In this document: positions 23,988 through 32,442 of the stretch, one piece after another
Layout of the letters: each line of letters starts with the position of its first letter
Position numbering within the stretch: position 1 is the stretch's first letter
Assembly: GCF_018069565.1 (NCBI RefSeq)
Contig: NZ_JAGPNL010000006.1
Span: forward strand, 186,001 to 250,000
DNA length: 64,000 bases
Direction: 5' to 3'
Origin: Streptomyces tagetis
GTDB lineage: Bacteria > Actinomycetota > Actinomycetes > Streptomycetales > Streptomycetaceae
Made by a program: the position numbers and the translations under genes
Notes under the pieces: generated by a model
The model's input: the letters and a program-made list of their open reading frames with translations, nothing else
Told to the model about the DNA's origin: nothing
Databases searched by the model: none

Positions 23988-24824
23988 TCACCGGCGGCAG
24001 TGTTCTGCCCATGCGGCCAGATGCTCTCTCGCTTGCTCGCCGAAAAGTGCATAACTCTCGTAGGAGGTGAAGCGGCGGATCAGATCCTGTACATCTCGGC
24101 TATCGCGGAACACGATCGCACCCAGGTCCAGTTCGCCGGTTGCCAAGGTCTCGTCATAGATAGTGAATGTGTTCAGGGCGCCAGAGGTGAAGTGAACCCC
24201 CATGGGGATGATCCCGAGCCGGATGTTCGGCTGGCGAGTGAAGGACGCGAGCCGGTCGATCTGTATGGCCAGTTCAGCGGGCGGGATGAGCGGATACCTG
24301 ACGGCCTGTTCAGTCAAAATGAAGGTGAACTGTTTGGATCGCTCGAACAGGACCCGTTGCCTGTCCAGCTTCATGGCGACGGCTTTGGCCTGCTGCTCCG
24401 GGGGTGCCTGAGCCAGGCTGGCGCGAGCGTATTCCGGGGTGGCCAGGAGTCCTGTAACCATGGAAAGAAGGAAGTACCGGAATGTTGTGGAAGACGCCTC
24501 AAGTCCGGCTAGCTGAAACTGCTTCTTGTCGAGCCCCTTCCTTCGGAGGCCCCTCCCGTCCTGCCATTCGGTCTGCGTGATGCGGGCTATGGCCATCACT
24601 TCGGCCGAAACGGCGGGGGATGCCTTGAGACCCCGAAGGAGCTGTTCGACGTCCAGGAGTGAGGGGTGGCATTTGTTGCTCTCGATCCGGCTGATCTTGG
24701 ATTGCGACATGTTGCAGCGTGCGGCAAGCCGGACTCCTGAGAGCCCGGCTTGCTTGCGGAGATGCTTGAGCATGGCCGCGAGTTCACGCCCCGACTGGTT
24801 CAACTCGTCAGGCTCGATGGCCAC
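23988..24824 (-). CDS. XRE helix-turn-helix regulator with DUF5753 domain (Scr1/WhiJ-like)
   Basis: The protein has 278 residues from the GTG at 24824 (GGGAG upstream). The helix-turn-helix spans about residues 10-70 (LRKQAGLSGVRLAARCNMSQSKISRIE). The rest is the DUF5753 ligand domain (LLATPEYARASL; RQRVLFERSKQFTFILTEQAVRY; RLGIIPMGVHFTSGALNTFTIYDE). Streptomyces carries dozens of these, each paired with small partner genes as in the whiJ/bldB-type loci. It overlaps the DUF6879 gene by 17 bp. Its codon use is less GC-rich than the flanking core genes. Confidence 0.85.
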   Translation of the reverse strand: MAIEPDELNQSGRELAAMLKHLRKQAGLSGVRLAARCNMSQSKISRIESNKCHPSLLDVEQLLRGLKASPAVSAEVMAIARITQTEWQDGRGLRRKGLDKKQFQLAGLEASSTTFRYFLLSMVTGLLATPEYARASLAQAPPEQQAKAVAMKLDRQRVLFERSKQFTFILTEQAVRYPLIPPAELAIQIDRLASFTRQPNIRLGIIPMGVHFTSGALNTFTIYDETLATGELDLGAIVFRDSRDVQDLIRRFTSYESYALFGEQAREHLAAWAEHCRR

Positions 24825-25332
24825 CGTTGACGTACTCCCTGAACGGTACGGATTCCGCGAGAGCGATCCGCTGGTATGCGACGTACGGTGCCGGACTGCC
24901 GTCGTACAGTTCCCGGCTGATCTGTGTACCGTCCGCCGCATAGTTCATGAGGACGACTTCCGACCGGTCGAAGAGCCAGAAGTCCTGAACCCCTTCAAGG
25001 GGGTTGAGCCGGTCGGTCACGTCCAGGATGCGGATGTCGTCGCCGGCCCGTGAATGTACGTCGTAGTACATGAACTCGAAGCGGAGATAGTCCGTGAGCG
25101 GCCGCCTGACGATGTGGACCCGGCCTTTGGACTTCCCCTCCGCCTTGATCTTCCGTAGTCCCTCTGTGTAGCCGGAGGAGTAGTTCTCAGGGTCCAGCCG
25201 TTGCCCGGCCAGGAAGTCCCGGATATCTCCGTCCTCACTCGGCACCCTGTAGACGGGAAGGGTTTCCAGTCGCCACGCCTCATGCTTGAAACCCTGAACC
25301 TTGGCCGTCCAGGCTTCACCATCCAAGAGCAC
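24808..25332 (-). CDS. DUF6879-family protein
   Basis: The protein has 174 residues from the GTG at 25332. It contains the DUF6879 pattern FWLFDRSEVVLMNYAADG near the C-terminus and ETLPVYRVPSEDGDIRDFLAG near the N-terminus. The family is found almost only in actinomycetes beside XRE/DUF5753 regulators; its biochemical role is unknown. It overlaps the upstream 68-aa gene by 17 bp and the downstream XRE gene by 17 bp, so the three are translationally linked. Confidence 0.75.
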   Translation of the reverse strand: MLLDGEAWTAKVQGFKHEAWRLETLPVYRVPSEDGDIRDFLAGQRLDPENYSSGYTEGLRKIKAEGKSKGRVHIVRRPLTDYLRFEFMYYDVHSRAGDDIRILDVTDRLNPLEGVQDFWLFDRSEVVLMNYAADGTQISRELYDGSPAPYVAYQRIALAESVPFREYVNGGHRA

Positions 25333-25522
25333 GGAACGCCTCCCGCAAGGTCTCTTCGGGAATCTCGACGAGTCCTTCGCCGTCCGGCGCGGTGAACGCC
25401 TCGGATACGTCCCCCTGGACCACGAACGAGCCGGAGGCGGTCCGGTAGACGTTCGGGCAGTCGTCGTTGTTGCAGTTGCCGTTCCCGTTGCCGGTAAGCC
25501 GGGTCAGCCCCTCACGAACCAT
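25316..25522 (-). CDS. Small protein, first gene of DUF6879/XRE module
   Basis: The protein has 68 residues from the ATG at 25522 (a start at 25567 is possible). It has an unusual Gly/Asn-rich stretch with two Cys (GNGNGNCNNDDCPNVYR) followed by a short acidic part. The CNNDDC pair could bind metal. Such small proteins commonly precede DUF6879 genes. Function unknown. Confidence 0.6.
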   Translation of the reverse strand: MVREGLTRLTGNGNGNCNNDDCPNVYRTASGSFVVQGDVSEAFTAPDGEGLVEIPEETLREAFRALGW

Positions 25523-25648
25523 AGCCACGAACCCCCTGATACAGGCCCCTCGCGGGCCGGTCGTCATGACGGTACGAGCGGTGTGGGTGAGTCGTCCATG
25601 CGGGAACGCGACTATGCGCGTCCTTGCATAAAGAGCGGACTGAGGAGG

Positions 25649-27010
25649 TCACGGCCGCCAGCGCACCCGGTGTTCGGCGAGGTGGGCGAGGACCGCGTGG
25701 TTGGCTTCCCAGCCGTCGGGGAATTTGACCAGGGTGCCCAGTTGGACCGGTTCCGTGGACGGGTAGTCGTCCAGCAGGTCGTCCACGCCCGCGCGGCAGA
25801 CGACGATGCACGCGTGCCGGTGGCGGGAGGCCAGGACGCACAGGCGGCCCGTCTCCAGGTGGAAGGCGGTGGCGTCCGGCCGGCCGGAGAGCGGGTGCAG
25901 GACGACCGTCACGTCGTACTCCCGGCCCTGGAGCCGGTTGGCCGTGTCCACGGTCACCCCGCTCACCCCCAGCGCGGCCAGCGCCGCGCGCACCGCCGCC
26001 GCCTGGTCCCGGTGCGCGGTGCCCACCGCGATCCGGGACGCGGTCAGCGGCACCGGGTCCGGCGAACGCTCCGAGACCGCCGCCCCGCCCCGGTCCAGCA
26101 GCCGCCGCACCACCTGTGCCACCGCCCGCACCGCCTCCGGATCGGTGCGCGGCGTGTGCCGGGCGGGCAGCTCCAGCAGCCCCCAGCCGGACTCCGCCGC
26201 CGCGTCGATCACCCGGTCCGGGCCCGAACCGTCCGACGCGACGGCGAGCGCGAGCCGCCGCTCGCCCGGCCCGGTGCCGCTGCGGAACGGCGTGAACGGG
26301 TAGAACGCGTCGGACACCAGCCGCGCCGCCGACGCGGGCAGCCGCCACGACACCGGCAGCCGGTGCTGGGGCAGCGCCGGATTGTGCGCCAGCAGCGTCG
26401 TCACGGCGGCGGCCGACGGGTCGTACGACAGGCCCGCCCACTGCTCGCCGCCCACCGTCGAGAACGGGTCGAGCTGCCCCGGGTCGCCCACGAACAGCGC
26501 CCGCTCGAAGAGCCCGGCCACGGCCAGCAGCGCGTCCGACCGCATCTGGTACGCCTCGTCGACGATCGCGTGCCGCCACGGCTCGTCCACCGAGACGTGC
26601 GCCCACTTCGCCGCCGTCGACAGGACGACCGGCAGCCCGGCGAGGTCCTGGGCCTTCGCCGAGGTCCGTACGTTCGCCAGCTCCTCCAGCGCCCGGTCGT
26701 AGGGGTCGGCGTCGCTGCTGTGCAGCCGGCCCACCGGCAGCTCGGGCTCCTTCTCGGCGAGCCGCACCACCAGGTCGTCGACCTGGGCGTTGGTCTGCGC
26801 GACCACCATCAGCGGGCGCCCGGCCCGCGCCAGCTCCAGCGCGGCCCGCACCACGAGCGTGGACTTCCCGGCGCCGGGCGGGGAGTCGACGACGACGCCG
26901 CGCGCGGTGCCGTGCAGCGTGTCGTCGAGGATCGCCTCGGTCGCGCGGGCCGCCTCCGCGCCCGGGTCGAACTCCGGCCGGCCGGGCGCGGACACCGTCT
27001 CGGCGGTCAC
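25649..27010 (-). CDS. Superfamily 1 (Upf1/Dna2-like) helicase-type ATPase
   Basis: The protein has 453 residues from the GTG at 27010, overlapping the upstream stop as GTGA. Motif I is PPGAGKST (44-51), Ia VVAQTNAQVDDL, II VDEAYQ (about 150-155), III GDPGQLDP (about 175-182), IV VGTAHRDQAAAVRAAL, V LQGREYDVTVVL and VI ASRHRHACIVV. The DEAxQ-type motif II and compact size place it with Upf1/Dna2-like SF1B helicases rather than UvrD/RecB. It is the third gene of an operon whose first gene is a PD-(D/E)XK nuclease with Cas4/Dna2-type cysteines, so the two may act together on DNA ends. No accessory domains are evident. Confidence 0.85.
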   Translation of the reverse strand: MTAETVSAPGRPEFDPGAEAARATEAILDDTLHGTARGVVVDSPPGAGKSTLVVRAALELARAGRPLMVVAQTNAQVDDLVVRLAEKEPELPVGRLHSSDADPYDRALEELANVRTSAKAQDLAGLPVVLSTAAKWAHVSVDEPWRHAIVDEAYQMRSDALLAVAGLFERALFVGDPGQLDPFSTVGGEQWAGLSYDPSAAAVTTLLAHNPALPQHRLPVSWRLPASAARLVSDAFYPFTPFRSGTGPGERRLALAVASDGSGPDRVIDAAAESGWGLLELPARHTPRTDPEAVRAVAQVVRRLLDRGGAAVSERSPDPVPLTASRIAVGTAHRDQAAAVRAALAALGVSGVTVDTANRLQGREYDVTVVLHPLSGRPDATAFHLETGRLCVLASRHRHACIVVCRAGVDDLLDDYPSTEPVQLGTLVKFPDGWEANHAVLAHLAEHRVRWRP

Positions 27011-28599
27011 AGCACGTCCTCCTCGGTCGGGGCGTCGGGGGCCTCGGCGACGGCGCCCTCCGCGCCGGGCGGCCCGCCGTGCGTCCACGGGGTGTCCTCC
27101 GGTTCGGGCAGCCTCGCCCCGCCCCGCTGCTCGTGCTCGAACAGGGTGAAGCAGACCGGGTCGCCCTTCTCGGGCACCGACCCGGGCTCCGGCTCCTTGC
27201 CGCGGCCCATCTTGTCGACGATCCGCACCACCAGGACCCCGTCCCCGGCCTGTTCCACGAACTCCGCCGTCTGCGCCCGGCCGCCCAGCGACCGGTACAC
27301 CTTGACCCGCTCGCCCAGGTGCGGCCGGTCGTCGGTGAGGACCGTGACCAGCGGGCGCGGGCTGGGCCGGCGGCCCTCGCTGTACGTCATCACCACGTCC
27401 ACGACCTCCCCGGCGAACGCCTCCCCGGACAGCCGCCGCCCCGCCATCACCAGCGGATCGTCCAGCGCCTCCTGGGCGTCCAGCCGGGCCTGCTCGCGCT
27501 CCCGGGCGGCCAGCTTGTTCGCCGCCGTCACCGCGTCGTCGCGGCGCGGCTGCGGCGGCTCCCCGGAGCGGACCCGGTCGCGGTGGCCGGTGAAGGACCA
27601 GCGGTCCCGCGTCCACCGCTCCTCGACGCGCGCCCCCTCCGGCAGTCGCCGCAGCAGCTCCAGCCCCCGCCACACCGCGTCCCAGGTGGGCCGCGTACGG
27701 CTCTCCACCAGATCGCGGACCTCCCGCTCGGCTTCGGTCAGCGCGCGCAGCAGACCGTCGGCCGCGAGGCCGTCCTCGGCGCCGGCGAGCGCGAGGCGGG
27801 CCCGGTCGTAGCGCTCGATGGCGGGGGCGAGGAGCTTGTTGTCGAAGGCCGGGTCGGTGGCCGGACCCGCCGGCGGGCACAGCAACTGCCCGTCCTCGCG
27901 GGCCAGCTCGGCCCGGTGCGCCGCCTCGGCGCCGGTGCCGCCGGCGGGCGGGTCGATCCAGGCGAGCAGCGCCCCCAGGTGCTGGTCCTCCAGGGTGGAC
28001 TGGCCGGTCGCCCAGTGCCGGCCCAGCAGATCGGTCATGGCGAGCAGCAGCGAGGAGCCGGGCACCCGCGCCCGCTCCCCGTAGTGGGTGAGCCACCGGC
28101 CCAGCAGCGGCACCCGGGGCGGCGCGGGGTGCGGCGCCTGCGGGTCCTGCTCCGCCGTCCGCCGAAACCGCGTCGACCGGCCCAGCAGCCGCACGTACTC
28201 CACGCCCGCGCGGCTCGGCACGACGATCTGCGCCGCGTCCGCGCACAGCTCGACCTCGACCTTGACACGGGCGCCGGTCCCCGAGTCCCGCTCGGTGCGC
28301 TCGGCCGGCTCCACCGCGTCGGCGTACGCCTCCAGGTACGGCAGGACGACGTCCGCCAGCTCGGCGAGGAACCCGAACCGCAGGTCGCGGTCGCGGGGCT
28401 GCGGGACGACCAGCAGGTGCGGGGCGTCCCGGTCGGTGCCGACCAGCGCGCCGAGCGGGGCGCCGGCCTCGCCGGCCGTGGTGAGCGGTACGAAGACCAG
28501 CGGGGCGGCGGACAGGTGCCGGTGGCGGACGGTGGCGGCCGGCTGGGCGCGGCCGGTGCGCACGGCCTCCAGTTGGGCCAGGGTGGTGATCAGCGACAC
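27007..28599 (-). CDS. Uncharacterised middle protein of nuclease-helicase operon
   Basis: The protein has 530 residues, soluble, starting MSLITTLAQLEAVRTGRA. The central part is helical and highly charged (GLLRALTEAEREVRDLVESRTRPTWDAVWRGLELL; AAREREQARLDAQEALDD). The C-terminal part looks like a beta-barrel nucleic-acid-binding module of the kind found N-terminal to Upf1/SMUBP-2-like helicases (GEVVDVVMTYSEGRRPSPRPLVTVLT). It overlaps the upstream nuclease by 10 bp and the downstream helicase by 4 bp. I recognise no family. It may be the DNA-binding bridge that in a fused enzyme would lie between nuclease and helicase. Confidence 0.75.
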   Translation of the reverse strand: MSLITTLAQLEAVRTGRAQPAATVRHRHLSAAPLVFVPLTTAGEAGAPLGALVGTDRDAPHLLVVPQPRDRDLRFGFLAELADVVLPYLEAYADAVEPAERTERDSGTGARVKVEVELCADAAQIVVPSRAGVEYVRLLGRSTRFRRTAEQDPQAPHPAPPRVPLLGRWLTHYGERARVPGSSLLLAMTDLLGRHWATGQSTLEDQHLGALLAWIDPPAGGTGAEAAHRAELAREDGQLLCPPAGPATDPAFDNKLLAPAIERYDRARLALAGAEDGLAADGLLRALTEAEREVRDLVESRTRPTWDAVWRGLELLRRLPEGARVEERWTRDRWSFTGHRDRVRSGEPPQPRRDDAVTAANKLAAREREQARLDAQEALDDPLVMAGRRLSGEAFAGEVVDVVMTYSEGRRPSPRPLVTVLTDDRPHLGERVKVYRSLGGRAQTAEFVEQAGDGVLVVRIVDKMGRGKEPEPGSVPEKGDPVCFTLFEHEQRGGARLPEPEDTPWTHGGPPGAEGAVAEAPDAPTEEDVL

Positions 28600-29837
28600 G
28601 CGGCCACCTCCGCGGCCTCGCGCAGCGCCTGCTCGCGCAGGGTCGCGGCCCTGCGCAGCGCCGCGACCACCGGGTCGTCCGGATCACCGGCCTCCCCGCG
28701 GGCCGCCGCCAGGACGTCGTCCACCGTGGTCAGGCCGCCCAGCTCGGCGCGGACCGGGCGGCCCAGCGGCGTCACCGCGCCGGCCGCCCGGGACCGGCCC
28801 CGGCAGTGGAAGGCCAGCTCGCACGTGGCCAGGCACTCGGGCGCGTACGCCGCCGGGACCGCCTCCACGGCCGCCGTCAGCTCCTCGGGCGGCAGCTCGG
28901 GCGAGAAGCACACGCCCTCCGGCAGGGCGGCGGCGATGTCCTCGACGCGGGTGAGCCGGGCCAGTTGCCGGGCGGTGACGGCGCGCTGGCGGCGCACGTC
29001 GACGGCGGAGGCGGCGGGCAGGTTGGAGAAGTCCTTCGGGCAGACCAGGAGCACCCGGTGCCGCACGCGCGGCGCCCCGGCCCCGGCGGGCCCCTCCGGC
29101 GGGCCGGCCAGGTGCGCGGCGACCCGCTCCAGCGCCAGGACGTACACCGCGGCCTGCCGGGCGGCGGCGCCGACCTTCGCCGCGTCGGCGGCGCCGTCCA
29201 GCATCGGGAACGACTTGATCTCCACGACGGTCCAGCGGCCGTCCGGATGCACCACCACCGCGTCCGGCTCCAGGAAGGCGGGCGAACCGGCGACCTCCAG
29301 GGCGAGCATCGGATGGTCCAGCAGGGTCCAGGAGCCGGCCTCGGCGGTCGCCTCCCGCAGGGCCAGCGCGGTGCGCGCCGCACGGCCCTCGGGGCCGGTC
29401 GCCGTCAGGTCGGGCAGCCGCGCGCGGGCGGGCGGCTCCGCGCCCCGGTCCAGCGCCTCGTGGGCGAGCCGCAGCAGCTCGGCACCGCCGTCGGCCTTGA
29501 CCCGCGCCTCGAAGGCGTTGCCCCGGGTGAGGGCGAACTGCGACTGGCCGAAGGGCGCCGGCGCCCCCAGCCGCTCCGCCAGCGACGCCTTGTCCACCCC
29601 GGCGCCGTCCAGCAGCGCCCGCCGTCCGCACCCCGGGTTGGCGGCGAGGGCGGCCAGGGCGCGGGCGTCCAGCGCCTTGGCCGGGACACCGGGACCGCGC
29701 AGCTCAGCGAGCCGGTGCCGCAGCCCCGTCGCCCGCGTCCGCGGGGGAGGTGTCCGGCCCGGCTCCCGCCGGGGTCCGCTGCTCGCGCTGCCGTGGAAAT
29801 CGCTCACCCGCGGAAGTCTGGCATCCGGCACCGACAA
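28590..29837 (-). CDS. PD-(D/E)XK nuclease with putative Fe-S cluster (Cas4/Dna2/RecB-like)
   Basis: The protein has up to 415 residues. The nuclease core reads EPDAVVVHPDGRWTVVEIKSF: Asp192, Glu206 and Lys208 form the D-ExK signature, followed by a QAAVYVLAL motif. Four Cys fit the Cas4/AddB/Dna2 cluster layout: Cys70 near the N-terminus, and Cys335-x3-Cys339-x5-Cys345 after the core. It should cut single-stranded or end DNA. The start is uncertain (TTG 29837, GTG 29831 or GTG 29807; none has a good ribosome site), and all overlap the PAP2 gene by more than 100 bp. It is the first gene of the operon with 27007 and 25649. Confidence 0.8.
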   Translation of the reverse strand: MSVPDARLPRVSDFHGSASSGPRREPGRTPPPRTRATGLRHRLAELRGPGVPAKALDARALAALAANPGCGRRALLDGAGVDKASLAERLGAPAPFGQSQFALTRGNAFEARVKADGGAELLRLAHEALDRGAEPPARARLPDLTATGPEGRAARTALALREATAEAGSWTLLDHPMLALEVAGSPAFLEPDAVVVHPDGRWTVVEIKSFPMLDGAADAAKVGAAARQAAVYVLALERVAAHLAGPPEGPAGAGAPRVRHRVLLVCPKDFSNLPAASAVDVRRQRAVTARQLARLTRVEDIAAALPEGVCFSPELPPEELTAAVEAVPAAYAPECLATCELAFHCRGRSRAAGAVTPLGRPVRAELGGLTTVDDVLAAARGEAGDPDDPVVAALRRAATLREQALREAAEVAACR

Positions 29838-30645
29838 TCGGGGAGCGCACGGCCTTCCGGCGCTCCGCGTACGCCGCGGACAGCGCCCGCGCCCGGTCCG
29901 CCGCGCGCAGCACGTACGGGGTGAGCAGCAGGCCCAGACCCATCACGGCCGCGCCCGCCACCGCGTCGAGGAAGTAGTGGTTGGCGGTGCCCATCACCAC
30001 GACCGTGGTGATCAGCGGGTAGAGCACGGCCGCCGCCTTGGTGGCACGGGTGCCGCCGAGCCGCCACAGCATCACGCCGCACCACAGCGCCCAGCCCACG
30101 TGCAGGCTCGGCATGGCCGCGTACTGGTTGGTCATCCCGCCCAGCCCCCGCGGCGCGCTCGCCTCGCCGCCCCACCAGCCGTACGAGCTGTAGTGGGCCA
30201 TCGTGTCGACGAAGCCGTGGCGCGCGTCCAGCAGCCGGGGCGGGCAGGTCGGGAGCAGCGTGAAACCGATCAGGCCGATGAACGTGGAGGTCATCAGCCA
30301 GGTGCGGGCGGCCCGGTAGCGCACCGTGCGCGAACGGAAGATCCACACGAGGACGGCGGGCGTCACCAGGTAGTGCAGGGAGGCGTACCAGAAGTCGGCC
30401 GGCACGCCGAGCCACGGCTCCCGGGTGAAGACCCGGTTGAGAGGGTGCTCCGCGTTGAGGAACAGCGCCTGCTCCACGCGGAGGATCGCCAGGCCGTGGC
30501 CGACCGCGTCGGACACGTCGCCGCGCACCAGGAGACGGCCCGCCGAGTAGCACGCGTACACCAGGAGGATCAGCGGCAGCTCGGTCCACCAGCGCAGCCG
30601 AGTCTGCGGGGCCGCCCCGGTGCCCGGTGTCTCGGTGTGCGGCAA
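29704..30645 (-). CDS. Phosphatase PAP2 family membrane protein (Aur1/inositol-phosphoryl type)
   Basis: The protein has 313 residues with about six membrane segments. The PAP2 signature is [10 protein letters not shown] followed by [11 protein letters not shown], which supply the catalytic His residues; the upstream element around [15 protein letters not shown] matches the Aur1-like branch. It probably dephosphorylates a lipid pyrophosphate or transfers a phosphoryl group at the outer membrane face. The C-terminal 70 residues are hydrophilic and overlap the next gene's 5' end by about 134 bp on the same strand. Confidence 0.85.
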   Translation of the reverse strand: MPHTETPGTGAAPQTRLRWWTELPLILLVYACYSAGRLLVRGDVSDAVGHGLAILRVEQALFLNAEHPLNRVFTREPWLGVPADFWYASLHYLVTPAVLVWIFRSRTVRYRAARTWLMTSTFIGLIGFTLLPTCPPRLLDARHGFVDTMAHYSSYGWWGGEASAPRGLGGMTNQYAAMPSLHVGWALWCGVMLWRLGGTRATKAAAVLYPLITTVVVMGTANHYFLDAVAGAAVMGLGLLLTPYVLRAADRARALSAAYAERRKAVRSPIVGAGCQTSAGERFPRQREQRTPAGAGPDTSPADAGDGAAAPAR

Positions 30646-30838
30646 TCCGATCGCCCTCCCCCTTCGTCCTCGCGCCCCGGTCGGAGCCGGCGTGTCACTC
30701 TACGGCGTCCGCGGGGGCCTCCCGTGGAGAGCCCCCGGCCGGGATAGACGTCGGAAACGCCCCCCGGGTTGCCCGCCCGGGGCGTGGGCGATGATGGAGA
30801 GGTTCCACTTTGTGCACCTCCCCCGGAAAGGCCGCTCC

Positions 30839-31435
30839 ATGGCACCCCGCATCCTGCTGGCCCGGCACGGACAGACGGAGTGGTCGCTGTCCGGCAGACA
30901 CACCGGCAGGACCGACGTCCCGCTCCTCGAAGAGGGCCGCCGCGGCGCCAAGCTGCTCGGCGAACGCCTCCACCGGCCGCCGCTGGACGGACTCTCCGCC
31001 GCCGAGGTGCGCACCAGCCCGCTCTCCCGCGCGCGGGAGACCTGCGAACTCGCCGGCTTCGGCGACCGCGCCCGCGCCTGGGACACGCTCATGGAGTGGG
31101 ACTACGGGGCCTACGAGGGGCTGACGCCCCAGGAGATACAGGCGGAGCGGCCCGGCTGGCTGATCTGGCGGGACGGCGTGCCGGGCGGCGAGAGCCTCGC
31201 CGAGATCACGGCACGCGCCGACGAGGTGGTGGCGTGGGCCCGCGAGGCCGACCGGGACGTGCTGGTCTTCGCCCACGGGCACATCCTGCGCTCCATCGGC
31301 GCCCGCTGGCTCGGCCTCTCCCTGGAGTTCGCGGCCCGCATCCGGCTCAACCCGACCTCCCTGTCCGTCCTCGGCTGGGCCTACGGCGAACCGGCCGTCG
31401 AGAGCTGGAACGACCTGGGGCACCTGGCGGGCTAG
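30839..31435 (+). CDS. Histidine phosphatase family protein (phosphoglycerate mutase-like)
   Basis: The protein has 198 residues from the ATG at 30839 (GGAAAGG upstream). The RHG motif [20 protein letters not shown] gives the phospho-accepting His. Further signature parts are [15 protein letters not shown], the acid [11 protein letters not shown], and the second His in FAHGHILR. The size is that of bacterial acid/sugar phosphatases rather than the glycolytic mutase. The substrate is unknown. The stop overlaps the convergent oxidoreductase gene by 4 bp. Confidence 0.92.
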   Translation: MAPRILLARHGQTEWSLSGRHTGRTDVPLLEEGRRGAKLLGERLHRPPLDGLSAAEVRTSPLSRARETCELAGFGDRARAWDTLMEWDYGAYEGLTPQEIQAERPGWLIWRDGVPGGESLAEITARADEVVAWAREADRDVLVFAHGHILRSIGARWLGLSLEFAARIRLNPTSLSVLGWAYGEPAVESWNDLGHLAG

Positions 31436-32337
31436 ATCAGGGTCACGATCTTTCCCCGGACGCGTCCACGCTCGGAGTGGGCGTGGGCCTGTGCGATCTC
31501 TTCCAGGGGGTAGGTCTGTTCGACGCGCGGCGTGTAACGGCCTCGCGCGCCGTATCCGGCGGCCTCGGTGAGGAGCGCGGGGTCGTTCGCCGCGTTGGCC
31601 AGGCGGACGCCCAGGTGACCGGCATTCCTGTAGTCGGCGACCGTCACGACACGGGCCGGGCTTCCGGCGATCTCGATGAGGTCCGTGAGGGAGCCGGAGG
31701 CGGCGGTGTCGAGCACGAGATCGATCCCGTCGGGGGCCAGGCCGGCGAGGCGTTCGGCAAGGCCCGTGCCGTAGGTGGTGGGAAGGGCCCCGAGGGACGA
31801 GAGGAACGCGTGGTTGCGCTCACTGGCCGTCCCGATCACGGTGGCCCCCAGGGCGACCGCGATCTCGACCGCCGCGCCGCCGACACCGCCGGCGGCGCCC
31901 TCGATCAGCACAGTGCGCCCCGCCAGCGGGCCGAGCGCCTTGAGTCCCCCCAATGCCGTCACGGCCACCAGTCCGGCCCCGCCCGCCTCCGCGTCGTTCC
32001 ACGCGTCGGGCGCGGGGGCCCAGGCCGAGAGCACGGCCAGCTCCGCCGTCGCTCCCGTGACGCCGCCCAGCCCGAAGACGCGGTCGCCGACGCTCACCCC
32101 GTCCACGCCCTGGCCGATCCTGTCGACCAGGCCGACGGCGTCGCGGCCGGGGATGGCCGGCAGGTCCACGGGGAGTACGTCGCGGACCTCTCCGCTGCGC
32201 ACCTTCCAGTCGACGGGGTTGACGCTCGCTGCCGCGACGCGAATGCGGATCTCTCCGGCACCGGGCTCCGGGTCCGGCGCCTCCTCGACGGTGAGGGTCT
32301 CCGTGCCGCCGTATTCGTGGTAGCGAGCTGCGCGCAT
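31432..32337 (-). CDS. NADP-dependent zinc-free alcohol dehydrogenase-like (quinone) oxidoreductase
   Basis: The protein has 301 residues of the MDR superfamily, quinone-oxidoreductase branch: [58 protein letters not shown], and the cofactor-binding loop [21 protein letters not shown]. No zinc ligands are evident. It reduces quinones or enones with NADPH. It is divergent from a MerR regulator, with a perfect inverted repeat placed between -35- and -10-like boxes of its own promoter (32394-32413), so it is probably induced by MerR in response to an electrophile or redox signal. Confidence 0.9.
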   Translation of the reverse strand: MRAARYHEYGGTETLTVEEAPDPEPGAGEIRIRVAAASVNPVDWKVRSGEVRDVLPVDLPAIPGRDAVGLVDRIGQGVDGVSVGDRVFGLGGVTGATAELAVLSAWAPAPDAWNDAEAGGAGLVAVTALGGLKALGPLAGRTVLIEGAAGGVGGAAVEIAVALGATVIGTASERNHAFLSSLGALPTTYGTGLAERLAGLAPDGIDLVLDTAASGSLTDLIEIAGSPARVVTVADYRNAGHLGVRLANAANDPALLTEAAGYGARGRYTPRVEQTYPLEEIAQAHAHSERGRVRGKIVTLI

Positions 32338-32393
32338 GATGTTCTGCCTTCCATCCCGATGTCTTGGTACGCCTTGACGTCGGCCACGCTAAA

Positions 32394-32413
32394 ACCTGAC
32401 GCTGGCGTCAGGT
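32394..32413. promoter_or_regulatory. MerR-type operator within the oxidoreductase promoter
   Basis: ACCTGACGC-TG-GCGTCAGGT has perfect 9-bp arms. On the minus strand it is framed by TTGCAC and TAGCGT with about 20 bp between them, the elongated spacer typical of MerR-activated promoters. It lies 30 bp before the merR start and 57 bp before the oxidoreductase start. Confidence 0.8.
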
Positions 32414-32442
32414 GCAAGTCGGGCAAGCGAATCGGAGGCCCC

